Notes: generated from the sequence alone by a model not told the origin. Shown: positions 28,001 to 39,100, numbered from the stretch's first letter. The stretch is DNA of 64,000 nt from an uncultured Saprospiraceae bacterium (GCA_938015805.1 CALLXF010000086.1:1-64000); one strand, 5' to 3'. Program-made: numbers and translations.

Positions 28001-28921
28001 TTAGTTATCTGGACTTATTAAGGATTTAATGTAAGCTAAAATATTCTTATACGCAGCAGGGTGGAATGTCTTCCAATGATCTTGTTTACGAAACCATGTC
28101 ATCTGACGTTTAGCATATCGTCTAGAGTTTTGTTTTATCATTTCAATGGCTCTAGATTTAGAGATATTGCCATCAAAAAACTCGAAGAATTCTTGATACC
28201 CCACAGTCTGTAGGGATTTAAGACCTTTATGCTGATAGAGATCTCTTGCCTCTTGTTCTAATCCTTTTTCTATCATCAGATCAACTCTTAAGTTTATGCG
28301 ATCATATAATTCTGATCTGTCGCGATGGAGTAAAATATGGACAGGAGTAAAATCCCTAGCTTTATATTTTCCAGATCTAAAAGAAGTAAATGTCTTCCCA
28401 GATTGCCTAATTACAGACAAGGCTCTGATAATACGTCGAGAGTTGTTTTGATCTACTGTTTGATAATACTGAGGGTCACTAGTCGCTAGCTCTTTTAATA
28501 AATGGTCTAATCCTTCAGATTCTAAACTTTTATTTAAGTCTTCTAAAATAGAAGGAGCAATATCTGGATAGGAGTCCATTCCATTTAAGATGGCATTTAT
28601 GTACAGACCAGTTCCTCCAGTCAGTATTGCCACGGGATTATTCTTTTGTATAATTTTTAACTGAGCAATAGCTTCCTTTTCATATTTTCCTGCAGAATAA
28701 GCGTCGTGAATGGACAGGTGATTTATAAAGTAGTGAGGAGCAGTGGATAATTCTGTGACGGTCGGTTTTGCAGTTCCGATATTCATTTCTTTGTAGAGTT
28801 GTCTAGAATCACAGGAAACGATAGCCGTATTAAATTCTTTAGCAATACGGATAGAGATTTCTGTTTTACCTACTGCCGTAGGTCCAGCGATGATAATTAA
28901 ATGATTAGAATTAGTATCCAT
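28001..28921 (-). CDS. miaA: tRNA dimethylallyltransferase
   Basis: IIAGPTAVGKTEISIRIA; DSRQLYKEMNIGTAKP; GGTGLYINAIL; RRYAKRQMTWFRK. Confidence 0.96.
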   Translation of the reverse strand: MDTNSNHLIIIAGPTAVGKTEISIRIAKEFNTAIVSCDSRQLYKEMNIGTAKPTVTELSTAPHYFINHLSIHDAYSAGKYEKEAIAQLKIIQKNNPVAILTGGTGLYINAILNGMDSYPDIAPSILEDLNKSLESEGLDHLLKELATSDPQYYQTVDQNNSRRIIRALSVIRQSGKTFTSFRSGKYKARDFTPVHILLHRDRSELYDRINLRVDLMIEKGLEQEARDLYQHKGLKSLQTVGYQEFFEFFDGNISKSRAIEMIKQNSRRYAKRQMTWFRKQDHWKTFHPAAYKNILAYIKSLISPDN

Positions 28922-28963
28922 TTGCCCCTAGAATTCTACCTTTGGCAATTTTAGCCATTATAA

Positions 28964-30235
28964 ATGTACTATAGATTTCAGCATATTATAGTCGGGATCA
29001 TCATGAGAATTTTCTTTAAGAAAATTTATGTAGATGGATTAGACCGATTACCTCGTAAAGGAGCTATGTTTCTGGTTTCTAATCACCCTAATGGATTCTG
29101 GGAGCCTTGTATACTGGCATTGACTTTTCCTTTTCCATTACATTTTCTAGTCAGAGGAGATTTATTCCAGAAGCCGGCAATCTCATGGTTTCTTAGACTG
29201 ACAAATCAGATTCCTATTTTTAGATTTAAGGATGGTTTCTCTCAGATGAGACAAAATGAACAATCTCGTTCGGAAATCACTGATAAGCTAAAAGATGGAG
29301 CTCGTATTTTACTCTATCCAGAAGGAAGTACAAAAAACATTAAAAAGCTTAGACCTCTAAAAAGAGGAGTTGCGAGGATGGTTTTTGATGCTTTTGAAGA
29401 AGATGAGCATATGGATTTAAACCTGATGCCAGTTTGTATCACTTTTACAGATGCCGATAGATTTAGAAAAGATATAATGATAAAGGTCGGTAATCCTATA
29501 GATGCTAGATCTTATATCCCTGCTTTCAAAGAAAACAAAAGGGAAGGGATGCAAGTCATGACCGACGATCTTTTTGAAGGTATGAAAGATTTGCTAATTA
29601 ATATTAAAGAAGCAGAAGTAGCAAAAGTATATGAAGCAGTTGCTCCAATACATAGAAATAATATAGTTGAAAAATGGTTGCCTGTTGTAGAACAATCAGG
29701 AGAACGATTAGAAGGAGAAAGACAGTTAGTAAAACAATTAGAGAATCTGACAGAAGATAAATTTAATGCTCTTGCCAAAACTTCAGCAGCTTACACTAAA
29801 CAGTTAAAAAAACTAAACACAGAAGATCTTTATATAGGAGGAACTTGGTCTGTTCTGAAGGCTATCTTTTGGGCCGTTGTACTTGCTCCATTTGCTGTAG
29901 TAGGGTTTGTTTTAAATCTGATTCCCTCTGGTATAACTTTTCTATTGTCTATGTTCGTAATACCTAAAACGGTTTACTACGGATCCATATCTGGACTATC
30001 TCGACTAGGGGTACATATGCATATTTACTATCCGATTATCACGATCATAGGTCTTATAAAATATGGATGGATTGCATTATTGTATATGCCTGTAGCTTGT
30101 TTTACAGAATGGGTATTTTATAGATGGTGGGATCAGATCGTTTATCTTTACCAGCAAGTTAAGCTGCATACGATCTACAGAAAAGAACTTAAATCCCTAC
30201 AGTCTGCTCGTGCATCCATCATCTCTTATTTATAA
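28964..30235 (+). CDS. 1-acyl-sn-glycerol-3-phosphate acyltransferase family protein
   Basis: FLVSNHPNGFWEP; ILLYPEGSTKN; C-terminal TM segments. Confidence 0.85.
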   Translation: MYYRFQHIIVGIIMRIFFKKIYVDGLDRLPRKGAMFLVSNHPNGFWEPCILALTFPFPLHFLVRGDLFQKPAISWFLRLTNQIPIFRFKDGFSQMRQNEQSRSEITDKLKDGARILLYPEGSTKNIKKLRPLKRGVARMVFDAFEEDEHMDLNLMPVCITFTDADRFRKDIMIKVGNPIDARSYIPAFKENKREGMQVMTDDLFEGMKDLLINIKEAEVAKVYEAVAPIHRNNIVEKWLPVVEQSGERLEGERQLVKQLENLTEDKFNALAKTSAAYTKQLKKLNTEDLYIGGTWSVLKAIFWAVVLAPFAVVGFVLNLIPSGITFLLSMFVIPKTVYYGSISGLSRLGVHMHIYYPIITIIGLIKYGWIALLYMPVACFTEWVFYRWWDQIVYLYQQVKLHTIYRKELKSLQSARASIISYL

Positions 30236-30255
30236 ATTTTAATTCGTAACTAGGT

Positions 30256-31296
30256 ATGAGGTATTTATTGATTTTATCTTTTTTTATTTTTTGCTCTTGT
30301 TCGGATAAGACAAAGAACCTGGATGCTAATGATGTACAATCTAATCAGGAAAATAGTACTTCGACAGAGACAATGGATTATGCTTTGGTCATTCATGGAG
30401 GAGCGGGAACTATACTGAAAAAGAATATGACGGATGAGCTGGAAGAGAACTATCTGATGGCATTAGAGTATGCTTTAAAAACTGGAGAGGAGGTTTTAAA
30501 AGCGGGAGGAACAAGTATAGAAGCGGTGCAAAAAACCATAAATACCATGGAGGATTCGCCATTGTTTAATGCAGGGAAAGGTGCTGTTTTTAATCACAAC
30601 GGAGAAAACGAAATGGATGCATCGATCATGTCTGGGAGAGACCTGATGGCAGGAGCAGTGGGAGGTGTCTCTACAATACGTAATCCTATCGACGCAGCAA
30701 TAAAAGTGATGACCGACTCGGATCATGTTATGCTAACGGGAGCAGGAGCAGAGCTTTTTGCCAGAGAGCAAGGTTTAGAGATCGTAGATCCACAATACTT
30801 TTTTACAGAAAATCGATGGAACTCATTACAACGGATTTTAAAAAAGGATATCGGTTCTGTTGAAGAATTAAAAAACTACAAATATGGAACAGTAGGAGCT
30901 GTAGCATTAGATAAAAATGGAAATATAACAGCGGGAACATCTACAGGCGGGATGACTAATAAGAAGTGGAATCGTATAGGAGATTCACCGATTATAGGAG
31001 CAGGAACTTATGCCAATAATAATACATGTGGAGTATCTTGTACCGGGCATGGTGAGTTCTTTATTAGATATGCTGTGGCTCATGATATTAGTGCATTGGT
31101 GGAGTATAAAAACATGTCGGTACAAGAAGCAGGAGCTTTTGTCATTAATGATAAATTGGCGAAAGCCAAAGGAGATGGTGGAGCTATTATTTTAGATAAA
31201 TATGGTAATGTGGCTATGCCTTTTAATTCGGCGGGTATGTATAGAGGTTATATAAAATCAGACGGGTCTAAGGAAGTTAAAATTTATAAGAATTAG
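30256..31296 (+). CDS. Isoaspartyl peptidase / L-asparaginase (Ntn hydrolase)
   Basis: IHGGAGTI; YGTVGAVALDKNGNITAGTSTGGMTNKKWNRIGDSPIIGAGTYANN; N-terminal lipoprotein-like CSCSDK. Confidence 0.92.
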   Translation: MRYLLILSFFIFCSCSDKTKNLDANDVQSNQENSTSTETMDYALVIHGGAGTILKKNMTDELEENYLMALEYALKTGEEVLKAGGTSIEAVQKTINTMEDSPLFNAGKGAVFNHNGENEMDASIMSGRDLMAGAVGGVSTIRNPIDAAIKVMTDSDHVMLTGAGAELFAREQGLEIVDPQYFFTENRWNSLQRILKKDIGSVEELKNYKYGTVGAVALDKNGNITAGTSTGGMTNKKWNRIGDSPIIGAGTYANNNTCGVSCTGHGEFFIRYAVAHDISALVEYKNMSVQEAGAFVINDKLAKAKGDGGAIILDKYGNVAMPFNSAGMYRGYIKSDGSKEVKIYKN

Positions 31297-31826
31297 TGCA
31301 TTACGATATAAAAATAAATGATCAGCTTCTACTGTCTAAGATGCAATATCGATATGCTCATGATATTGTAGAAGCAATGCAAGATGTCGAGATTTATCTG
31401 CAAACATTAAAAATACCTTTCCCGTATTTTTTAGCGGATGCTATAGGTTATATAGATCATATAAAAGAAATAGAAGCAAAGCACAAAATTCAAAAAGAAT
31501 GGGCAATTCTGTATCAAAATAAAATGATCGGTGCTATAGGTTTGCATTTTGAAAAAGGAGTAGGTAGCCATATCTCAGAAATAGGATACTGGTTAAATAA
31601 GGATTATAGAGGGCAAGGATGGATGTCTTTAGTGTTGTCTTCATTTACTGCTTATGTCTTTAAAAATATGAAGATCATAAAATTAAAAGCGGTTGTATTT
31701 GATTCTAATCTTGCATCGATTAAGTCATTAGAAAATTCAGGTTTTGTAAAAGAAGCTATATTCCAAAAAGAATATGTAAAAGATGGTAAAATGATCAATG
31801 CCATTTCTTTAGGTTTGCACCAATAG
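31296..31826 (+). CDS. GNAT family N-acetyltransferase
   Basis: EIGYWLNKDYRGQGWMSLVL; NLASIKSLENSGFVKE; GTG start overlaps the upstream stop. Confidence 0.88.
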   Translation: MHYDIKINDQLLLSKMQYRYAHDIVEAMQDVEIYLQTLKIPFPYFLADAIGYIDHIKEIEAKHKIQKEWAILYQNKMIGAIGLHFEKGVGSHISEIGYWLNKDYRGQGWMSLVLSSFTAYVFKNMKIIKLKAVVFDSNLASIKSLENSGFVKEAIFQKEYVKDGKMINAISLGLHQ

Positions 31827-31898
31827 GCTTTACTAAAATGGTATAAAACCGTAGAATGTATTAACTTAGATTATATATGTTTTTCTTAAATATGTAAT

Positions 31899-34322
31899 AT
31901 GAAAGAAGTGTTGCTAGGATTTAAAAATCACCTAATAGCCATATTAGTATTTGTAATATGTGCCGTAGCTTATTTTATTCCTCAGTTCCAAGGAAAGGAA
32001 ATGGAAATGGGCGATATCAATAATTATAAAAGGATGGCTCATGAAGCGATTTCCTATGAGAAAGAAACAGGGGAAGTTGCATTATGGACTAATGCTATTT
32101 TTGCAGGAATGCCGACTTACCAGATTTCTGCTCCCATGCGAACAAATCTGATCAAATATGTAGAACAGGGTAGCCGCTTTTTTATACCCCGTCCAGCTGG
32201 ATATTATATTATGGGAATGATCGGATTTTACTTGCTGATGATTTTGCTCGGAGTAAATCACTGGATTGCTATGATCAGTGCGATATGTTTTGCGTTTACC
32301 ACTAACACTATGGTCATTTTTGAGGCGGGACATACGAGTAAGGTCCGAGCTTTGATGACTGCAGCTCCGGTCTTGGCTGGTGTACTACTCGTTTTTAGAA
32401 AAAATTACCTACTGGGTGGCCTTGTATTTGCCATTGCCTTTGCACTTAACTTATATAGTAATCATCCGCAGATGACTTTTTATCTAGGGATCATTTTAGG
32501 GATACTCGTCATCGGGTATTTTATCGAATCTATATTAAATAAAGAGCTTGCACACTTTGGTAAATCCGTAGCAATACTTGTATTGATGACGCTGGTAGGT
32601 GTAGGTACATCGGCTTCTAAATTATGGACGACTTACGAGTATGGACAGGATACGATGAGAGGTAAACCGATCTTGTCCAAAACAGCCTCTGAGGGAAGTA
32701 GTAGTGATCAGGAGGGGCTCGATTGGGAATATGCCATGGTATATAGTAATGAGAAGAAGGATCTTTTATCTATGATTATTCCACTTGCAATAGGAGGAGG
32801 ATCGACAGAGATGCTTGGTAAAAATTCGGCTTTCGCCAAAGAAATGAGAAAAAGAGGAGCAGATACCCGCAATGGAATACCAGCTCCTAGTTACTGGGGT
32901 AATCTTCCGATAAATGGGGGACCTGTTTACATGGGAGCTATTGTGATGTTTTTGTTTTTGCTTTCTTTTATAACTTTAAAAGGTACTTTAAAATGGTGGG
33001 GATTAGTAGCTGTTGTTTTGACTTTATTGTTTTCATTAGGTAAAAATTCGTCCATAGTAAATGGACTATTTTTTGATTACTTTCCCTTGTTTAAGCAGTT
33101 TAGAACACCTAATTCCGTCATTGGTATTACCAGTATCCTTATACCGTTTATAGCGTTTTATGGACTAGATAAATATCTCAAAACCGAAAATAGAAATAAT
33201 AAAACCCTATATATTGCAGCAGGTATTACATCAGGTATATGTCTCTTATTTGCATTTATGGGGTCAGTGTTTTTTGATTTTATAGGAATTAATGATGCTC
33301 GTTATACGCAGATGGGTTATGCAATGGATTCTCTTGTGGACGAACGTAAATCGATGTTGATGATCGGTGGGATTAAGAGTGCAGCGATGATTATAATTGC
33401 TGCAGGACTTCTGTATATGTCTAATATTGGGAAAATTAAAACGGTCTGGGTAGTTTTAGTGATAGGTCTGATAGCAGCTGTAGATCTATTTTCTGTAGGG
33501 AAAAGATATTTAAATCAGGACGACTTTAAAACTGCTAGAAAACTAGAAGAAAATTTTAAACCGAGACCTGTAGATCTTCAGATTTTACAAGATAAAGATC
33601 CTTATTATCGTGTTTTAGATTTATCTATTAATACATGGAATTCTTCCGAAGCATCTTACTTTCACAAGACAATCGGCGGATATCATGCTGCAAAATTACA
33701 GCGAACGCAAGACATCATAGTAAATCATATTTCTAAAAATAATATTAAGGTGTTGAACATGTTAAACACCAAATATATTATTCAACCTACAGGCGATGGT
33801 AAAGCTACCGCTCAGCTAAATTCTGCTGCTTTAGGAAATGCTTGGTTTGTAAATAATATAAATATTGTTCCAGATGCAGATACAGAAATCTCTAGGCTTA
33901 ATGACTTTGACCCGCTAGGGGATGCGATTATACACCAAGAATTTAAGGACTATATCGGAGGGCTTAATCCAAATAAAAATGGAACTATAAAATTAACATC
34001 TTACAGTCCTAATAAACTGACCTATTCTGCTAATACTTCTTCAGACCAATTGGCTTTATTTTCTGAGGTATGGTATGGTCCAGATAAAGGATGGGAAGCC
34101 ACTATAGACGGACAAAAAGTAGATCATATACGAGCTAATTATATTTTACGGGCTTTGAAAGTGCCAGCAGGAAAACATGAGATCGTCTTTGAGTTTAACC
34201 CATCCACTTATCGAGTAGGAGAGATGATCGGACTGATTTGTTCGCTATTATTAATTATAGGTTTACTCGGTTATATTTATCTACGATATAAAGGAAGTGA
34301 TCTGGTAAAAGATGTAGCATAA
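31899..34322 (+). CDS. YfhO-like multispanning membrane protein
   Basis: Many TM segments; C-terminal WYGPDKGWEATIDGQKVDHIRANYILRALKVPAGKHEIVFEFNPSTYRVGEMI. Confidence 0.85.
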   Translation: MKEVLLGFKNHLIAILVFVICAVAYFIPQFQGKEMEMGDINNYKRMAHEAISYEKETGEVALWTNAIFAGMPTYQISAPMRTNLIKYVEQGSRFFIPRPAGYYIMGMIGFYLLMILLGVNHWIAMISAICFAFTTNTMVIFEAGHTSKVRALMTAAPVLAGVLLVFRKNYLLGGLVFAIAFALNLYSNHPQMTFYLGIILGILVIGYFIESILNKELAHFGKSVAILVLMTLVGVGTSASKLWTTYEYGQDTMRGKPILSKTASEGSSSDQEGLDWEYAMVYSNEKKDLLSMIIPLAIGGGSTEMLGKNSAFAKEMRKRGADTRNGIPAPSYWGNLPINGGPVYMGAIVMFLFLLSFITLKGTLKWWGLVAVVLTLLFSLGKNSSIVNGLFFDYFPLFKQFRTPNSVIGITSILIPFIAFYGLDKYLKTENRNNKTLYIAAGITSGICLLFAFMGSVFFDFIGINDARYTQMGYAMDSLVDERKSMLMIGGIKSAAMIIIAAGLLYMSNIGKIKTVWVVLVIGLIAAVDLFSVGKRYLNQDDFKTARKLEENFKPRPVDLQILQDKDPYYRVLDLSINTWNSSEASYFHKTIGGYHAAKLQRTQDIIVNHISKNNIKVLNMLNTKYIIQPTGDGKATAQLNSAALGNAWFVNNINIVPDADTEISRLNDFDPLGDAIIHQEFKDYIGGLNPNKNGTIKLTSYSPNKLTYSANTSSDQLALFSEVWYGPDKGWEATIDGQKVDHIRANYILRALKVPAGKHEIVFEFNPSTYRVGEMIGLICSLLLIIGLLGYIYLRYKGSDLVKDVA

Positions 34323-34331
34323 TCATACTGT

Positions 34332-35606
34332 ATGAAGCGAGTGCTGATCATTACATATTACTGGCCTCCATCTGCGGGTTCTGGTGTCCAGCGCTGGCTA
34401 AAATTATCTAAGTATCTTCCAGAGCATGGCTGGCAACCCGTTATTTATACGCCAGAAAATCCAGATTTTGATTTAAAAGATGATACGCTGCTCAGAGATG
34501 TTTCTCCGCATTGTGAGATCGTTAAACGACGGATATTAGAACCGTATCACTTGGCTAAAATGCTAACGGGGAAGAAAAAATTAAATACTGGTATCGTTAC
34601 AAAAAAGGAGAAACAATCTCGCTTATCGCAAATGATGAACTGGGTTAGAGGAAACTTATTTATTCCTGATCCTAGGGTGATATGGGTAAAGCCATCTATA
34701 AGATTTCTTAAAAAGTATCTAAAAGAAAATCCCGTAGATGCGATTATAACCACAGGACCTCCTCATAGTATGCATTTGATAGGACTAGGAATAAAAAGGG
34801 CTTTAGGTATTCCGTGGGTTGTAGATATAAGAGATCCATTTTCCAAACTAGATTTCTTAGATACCTTTAATGTATCAGATAGATCTAGGAAGAAATACCA
34901 GAAAATGGAACAAGTTATTTTGAGCACTTGTGACAACGTGATAGCTACAAGTTACTCCATGCCAGAGATGTTAGAGGACTTTGATGTGAGCAAGTTTAAG
35001 ACCATCACTAATGGCTTTGATAGTGAAGATTTTGAGGGATTGCAACGGAGTACAAGTGACGCTACTTATTTATCCTCGTATACGATCTATCATGCGGGTT
35101 TACTAAATGCATTACGTAATCCTAGACACTTATGGACCGCAATATCGAATGTAAAAAATCTGGATATAAAGATACAATTAGTAGGTACAATAGATCCATC
35201 CGTTATAGAGATTATAAAATCATCCATCGGAGATAGACAAGAACTAGTGTTAGAGGGGTATAAGTCTCATGATGAGGTATTACAAGATTATAAACGTGCG
35301 GATGTCTTATTACTTTTAGTAAATGAAAGTTACAATTCAAAAGTAAATATCCCAGGTAAATTATTTGAGTACCTAGCTATGGGTAAAACCATAATTGCAA
35401 TCGGCAAGCCGACGGATGATGCGATAAAGTTGATCAGTGATTTAGGATTTGCTACTTTTGATTATAGTCATCAAATCACTAGTGATGAGTTAGTGGATGC
35501 TTGTAGCAGAAAACCTATTCATCAAGACATAGATATGTATTCTCGTAAGTCTACAGCTAGTGTATTGGCTAGGTTATTAGAGGCGTTAAAAAATAAAGAT
35601 GTTTAA
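34332..35606 (+). CDS. Glycosyltransferase (GT4-like)
   Basis: ITYYWPPSAGSGVQRWLKLSKYLPEHGWQPVIYTP; KLFEYLAMGKTIIAIG. Confidence 0.88.
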   Translation: MKRVLIITYYWPPSAGSGVQRWLKLSKYLPEHGWQPVIYTPENPDFDLKDDTLLRDVSPHCEIVKRRILEPYHLAKMLTGKKKLNTGIVTKKEKQSRLSQMMNWVRGNLFIPDPRVIWVKPSIRFLKKYLKENPVDAIITTGPPHSMHLIGLGIKRALGIPWVVDIRDPFSKLDFLDTFNVSDRSRKKYQKMEQVILSTCDNVIATSYSMPEMLEDFDVSKFKTITNGFDSEDFEGLQRSTSDATYLSSYTIYHAGLLNALRNPRHLWTAISNVKNLDIKIQLVGTIDPSVIEIIKSSIGDRQELVLEGYKSHDEVLQDYKRADVLLLLVNESYNSKVNIPGKLFEYLAMGKTIIAIGKPTDDAIKLISDLGFATFDYSHQITSDELVDACSRKPIHQDIDMYSRKSTASVLARLLEALKNKDV

Positions 35607-36240
35607 AAGTAAATTAAGAAATGGCTTGAGAAGACTAGCTAGAAAAGGAAGAGCAGAAGCAGATAAAGCCTTTCCTAAAATTGATTTTAAAGCAAAGCAT
35701 ATTGTTAACTGTCAGTCTATAATAGACCGTGAAAACATGTTACAGCATATGCCTAAAAATGGAGTTGTTGCGGAGATAGGAGTATTTAAAGGAGATTTTT
35801 CAGAATCCATTTTTAAAATTACCAAACCTTCTAAATACTACCTGATCGATATATGGGGCTCCGATCGATATAACGATAAGCACTTAAATACAGTAAAATC
35901 TAAATTTAAGAAAGAATTAAAAACAGGTCAAGTAGAAATCATAAGGGCTTTATCTTTCGATGGCATACAGACTTTGCCAGATGCTCATTTAGATTGGGTT
36001 TATTTAGATACTGATCATTCCTTGGGAACTACTAGGAAAGAATTAGCATTACTACTTCCTAAGATGAAACCCGGAGGTGTCATTGCCGGTCACGATTATA
36101 TACAAGGTAATTGGGTAGGAGGGATACGTTATGGTGTGGTGGAAGCGGTAAGAGAAATCTGTGTAAATCATGATTGGGAGCTTATTTATATCACCCATGA
36201 ATTATCCAATAATCCTTCCTTTGCGATAAAGAAAATATAA
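35599..36240 (+). CDS. Class I SAM-dependent methyltransferase
   Basis: VAEIGVFKGDFSESI; LDWVYLDTDHS; MKPGGVIAGHDY. Confidence 0.75.
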   Translation: MFKSKLRNGLRRLARKGRAEADKAFPKIDFKAKHIVNCQSIIDRENMLQHMPKNGVVAEIGVFKGDFSESIFKITKPSKYYLIDIWGSDRYNDKHLNTVKSKFKKELKTGQVEIIRALSFDGIQTLPDAHLDWVYLDTDHSLGTTRKELALLLPKMKPGGVIAGHDYIQGNWVGGIRYGVVEAVREICVNHDWELIYITHELSNNPSFAIKKI

Positions 36241-36249
36241 TTTGACGGA

Positions 36250-36948
36250 TTATGTTTTTATTAAGTGTAATTTGGATTTTTCTATTCGTTTATACTGCTT
36301 AGGATTTGCTTGTAAAAATTCATCTACGGCTTTACGACATCCAGAATAATGGAAATAGTCATCTATAAGCATAAGTCCACCCTTAGATATTTGCGGATGG
36401 ATTTTTTCTAAACAAAATTTTACAGAATCATACCTGTCGCAGTCTATATGAGCAAAAGCAATAGACTTATCTTGGAAGTCCATGGTTTTTTGGAATTTCC
36501 CTTTGATGAATTTTATGTTTGATTGATTTATATCAATCTGGAATTTTTGGAAATTGGCTTTTACTTTATTTATAAGATCATCCTCATATCCGTAATAGGT
36601 ATTACCTGCGATCCCGGAGGATTTCCCACTTTGTATTATTTGATAACGCTCATGTACATCTTGACCATCTTCTTCTGTCGGTGCAGGGATCATGTCATAC
36701 ACATCGTAGAGTAAAAATTCTACTTCGGGATTTTTATAAAAGTAAGTAAAAATGGCACTACCACCTAGAGCCACTCCGGCCTCCAGATAAATACCTTTTA
36801 CACCATTATTCTTAATATTTAATAATGCATCTTCCATCTCGAGAAGATCCGTAGGTTTAAGATAAGTAAGACCTTGAGAGATAAGCTTATCGATTTTAGG
36901 ATTTTTAAATCTTATAAACCTAGATTTAATTTTATGAACTAAACTCAT
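36250..36948 (-). CDS. TylF/MycF-like O-methyltransferase
   Basis: YLEAGVALGGSA; IAFAHIDCDRYDSVKFCLEKIHPQISKGGLMLIDDYFHYSGCRKAVDEF. Confidence 0.78.
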   Translation of the reverse strand: MSLVHKIKSRFIRFKNPKIDKLISQGLTYLKPTDLLEMEDALLNIKNNGVKGIYLEAGVALGGSAIFTYFYKNPEVEFLLYDVYDMIPAPTEEDGQDVHERYQIIQSGKSSGIAGNTYYGYEDDLINKVKANFQKFQIDINQSNIKFIKGKFQKTMDFQDKSIAFAHIDCDRYDSVKFCLEKIHPQISKGGLMLIDDYFHYSGCRKAVDEFLQANPKQYKRIEKSKLHLIKT

Positions 36949-37889
36949 GCAAAGAACGATTTTACTTTATCCTTAATAAAATTTCGATGATAATTCACCG
37001 GTTCTTGTTTGTTACCTGCATGATCCCAGTCTATGATTTTGGATAAGTCTTTTTGACCTGTAAATTTATAAATACCAGAACTACGTAATAATTTAGAATA
37101 GGATTGGTTACTCGAGAAAGGAAAATACTTTTGGTCTAGAGTATTCATTAAGTCTAATATTCCATCAAATCTTTTTCGAGCATTTTTGCGATCATAGCCC
37201 AGATCCATAAAATAAACTGGAGTTCCCATAGCTAAGCAGGGAAGAGCACAATGGATACGAGACGTAATGACTAATCTTGCGGCAGCATATCTTTTGAGTA
37301 ATGCTTCTGCAATAGGAAGTCTTTCCTGAACAGTTAGATTCTGGATATCCATATCATGCTTTACACGTACAATTTTTGATTTTAAAGAAGCAGGAACCAT
37401 TCGAGCGATCATTTGATTAGCATAATCCTCATTATTCATTTTAAGGAAAGCGTCTGCAAATATTATTTCACCCGAATCTTTAATTTTCTCTTTTAAGTCC
37501 AGCGTAAGTGTTAAGCATGATGAATAATAACTATCTACCCCGATGCTTTTTAATCTAGCAGCTGTATCTTTATCTCTACATCCTATAGGTCCATGGTTAT
37601 TATAGTAGGATTTAAGAGCAGGGTTAAGCATATATTTTTCCGCTCCGTAGTAGCCACTGATATGAAAGGATATAAACAAAGGATCTATTTGTTGAGAAGG
37701 TGGCCAGTTTTGAGGCTGAGCCATAAAATATCCGTTACAAAGTAGTTTTACCTTTTGATCATTATATGTATTTAAGGCCTCTCTATCTAGAAAAACGTCT
37801 GTACCTTCGATGAGAGAGTTAGCGGCATAAGTTTGTACAGTGTCCCCGATGTTGTATGTATCTTTATAGTATATAACCGCTTTTTTCAA
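36945..37889 (-). CDS. Polysaccharide pyruvyl transferase family protein
   Basis: YNIGDTVQTYAA; GPIGCRDKDTAARLKSIGVDSYYSSCLTLTL; RLVITSRIHCALPCLAMGTPVYF. Confidence 0.85.
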   Translation of the reverse strand: MKKAVIYYKDTYNIGDTVQTYAANSLIEGTDVFLDREALNTYNDQKVKLLCNGYFMAQPQNWPPSQQIDPLFISFHISGYYGAEKYMLNPALKSYYNNHGPIGCRDKDTAARLKSIGVDSYYSSCLTLTLDLKEKIKDSGEIIFADAFLKMNNEDYANQMIARMVPASLKSKIVRVKHDMDIQNLTVQERLPIAEALLKRYAAARLVITSRIHCALPCLAMGTPVYFMDLGYDRKNARKRFDGILDLMNTLDQKYFPFSSNQSYSKLLRSSGIYKFTGQKDLSKIIDWDHAGNKQEPVNYHRNFIKDKVKSFFA

Positions 37890-37949
37890 TGCGTCCTTTT
37901 CTTAATATTAAATAAATAATTACGGATTCTTGTAATATTGCCGCAAGGT

Positions 37950-39092
37950 ATGAATAAAAAAAGTCAAAATTTAGCAATTATTTCACCCGTTAAACCGACG
38001 TATTCAGAAACGTTTATTAAAGCCCATATTGACAAGCTTCCGTGTAAAACACATTTGTTTTATAGTTTAAAGAAAATGGGGTATCACCCTATATATAATC
38101 CTCTAGATCAACCTCTATTTAGTGATTTAAAGGTTATCAACTATTTAGAAACGGCATTAGAAAGATTATCAAATCCTCAGATTGGTTATTATTTTAGAAA
38201 GCATGCTTTTAGGAAATATCTCATAGATTATAAGGTAGATTGTATACTTGCGGAATACGGACCATCGGGTTACATGGTGATGGAGGATAGCAAACTATTA
38301 AATATTCCTTTGGTGGTTCATTTTCATGGAAGAGATGCATATCATTTTAAAACATTGAAGAAATATGGTGTTCGCTATAGGCGAATGTTCAGCATAGCTC
38401 AAAAGATCATTGCTGTATCTACTGAAATGAAACAAGAGCTTGTAAAAATAGGCTGTCCAGAACATAAGATTAATGTCACGCCTTGCGGACCTAATGAAAA
38501 ATTTGATTTAAATCTTTCTCTAAATTCAAAACCGATACATTTTCTGACCACTGGAAGATTTGTTGGTAAAAAAGCACCTCAGCTTACCATTAAAGCTTTT
38601 GCTCAATTACATAAATCTTTTCCAGAAGCAAGAATGACCATGATTGCTAACGGTCCATTGCTGTTAGAGTGTAAGCAGTTGGCCATTAGTTTGCATTGTA
38701 AAGATGTTATTGATTTTCCAGGACCCGTTTCTCAAGATGAGATTACCCATTTAATGAATCGATCTTTTGCCTTTTTACAACATAGTATTAGAGCCGAAGA
38801 TGGAGACTCAGAAGGGACACCTGTCTCAATACTAGAGGCAATGCTAGCCGGATTACCAGTTGTAAGTACAAGGCATGCTGGGATTAAAGATGTCATTATA
38901 GAAGGAGAGTCAGGATTACTTGTAGATGAGGGAGACTGGAAGTCTATGAGTAAAAAAATGGAATGGCTGATATTAAATAAAAATGAAGCTTCTCAGATGG
39001 GAGTAAAAGCTTCATTAAGGGTTAAAAGTAATTTCACCATGCAACACCATATAGACAAAGTTTGGAGTACAATACAGTCATGTATTAATTAA
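37950..39092 (+). CDS. Glycosyltransferase family 4 (ORF-track start 37938 is a TTG; ATG at 37950 preferred)
   Basis: TTGRFVGKKAPQLTIKAFAQL; EGTPVSILEAMLAGLPVVSTRHAGIKDVIIEGESGLLV. Confidence 0.9.
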   Translation: MNKKSQNLAIISPVKPTYSETFIKAHIDKLPCKTHLFYSLKKMGYHPIYNPLDQPLFSDLKVINYLETALERLSNPQIGYYFRKHAFRKYLIDYKVDCILAEYGPSGYMVMEDSKLLNIPLVVHFHGRDAYHFKTLKKYGVRYRRMFSIAQKIIAVSTEMKQELVKIGCPEHKINVTPCGPNEKFDLNLSLNSKPIHFLTTGRFVGKKAPQLTIKAFAQLHKSFPEARMTMIANGPLLLECKQLAISLHCKDVIDFPGPVSQDEITHLMNRSFAFLQHSIRAEDGDSEGTPVSILEAMLAGLPVVSTRHAGIKDVIIEGESGLLVDEGDWKSMSKKMEWLILNKNEASQMGVKASLRVKSNFTMQHHIDKVWSTIQSCIN

Positions 39093-39100
39093 TATTTTTC

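Noticed and set aside
38366-38380. TTCGC-tatag-GCGAA hairpin in a glycosyltransferase
   Set aside because: Isolated 5-bp stem inside coding sequence; expected by chance.
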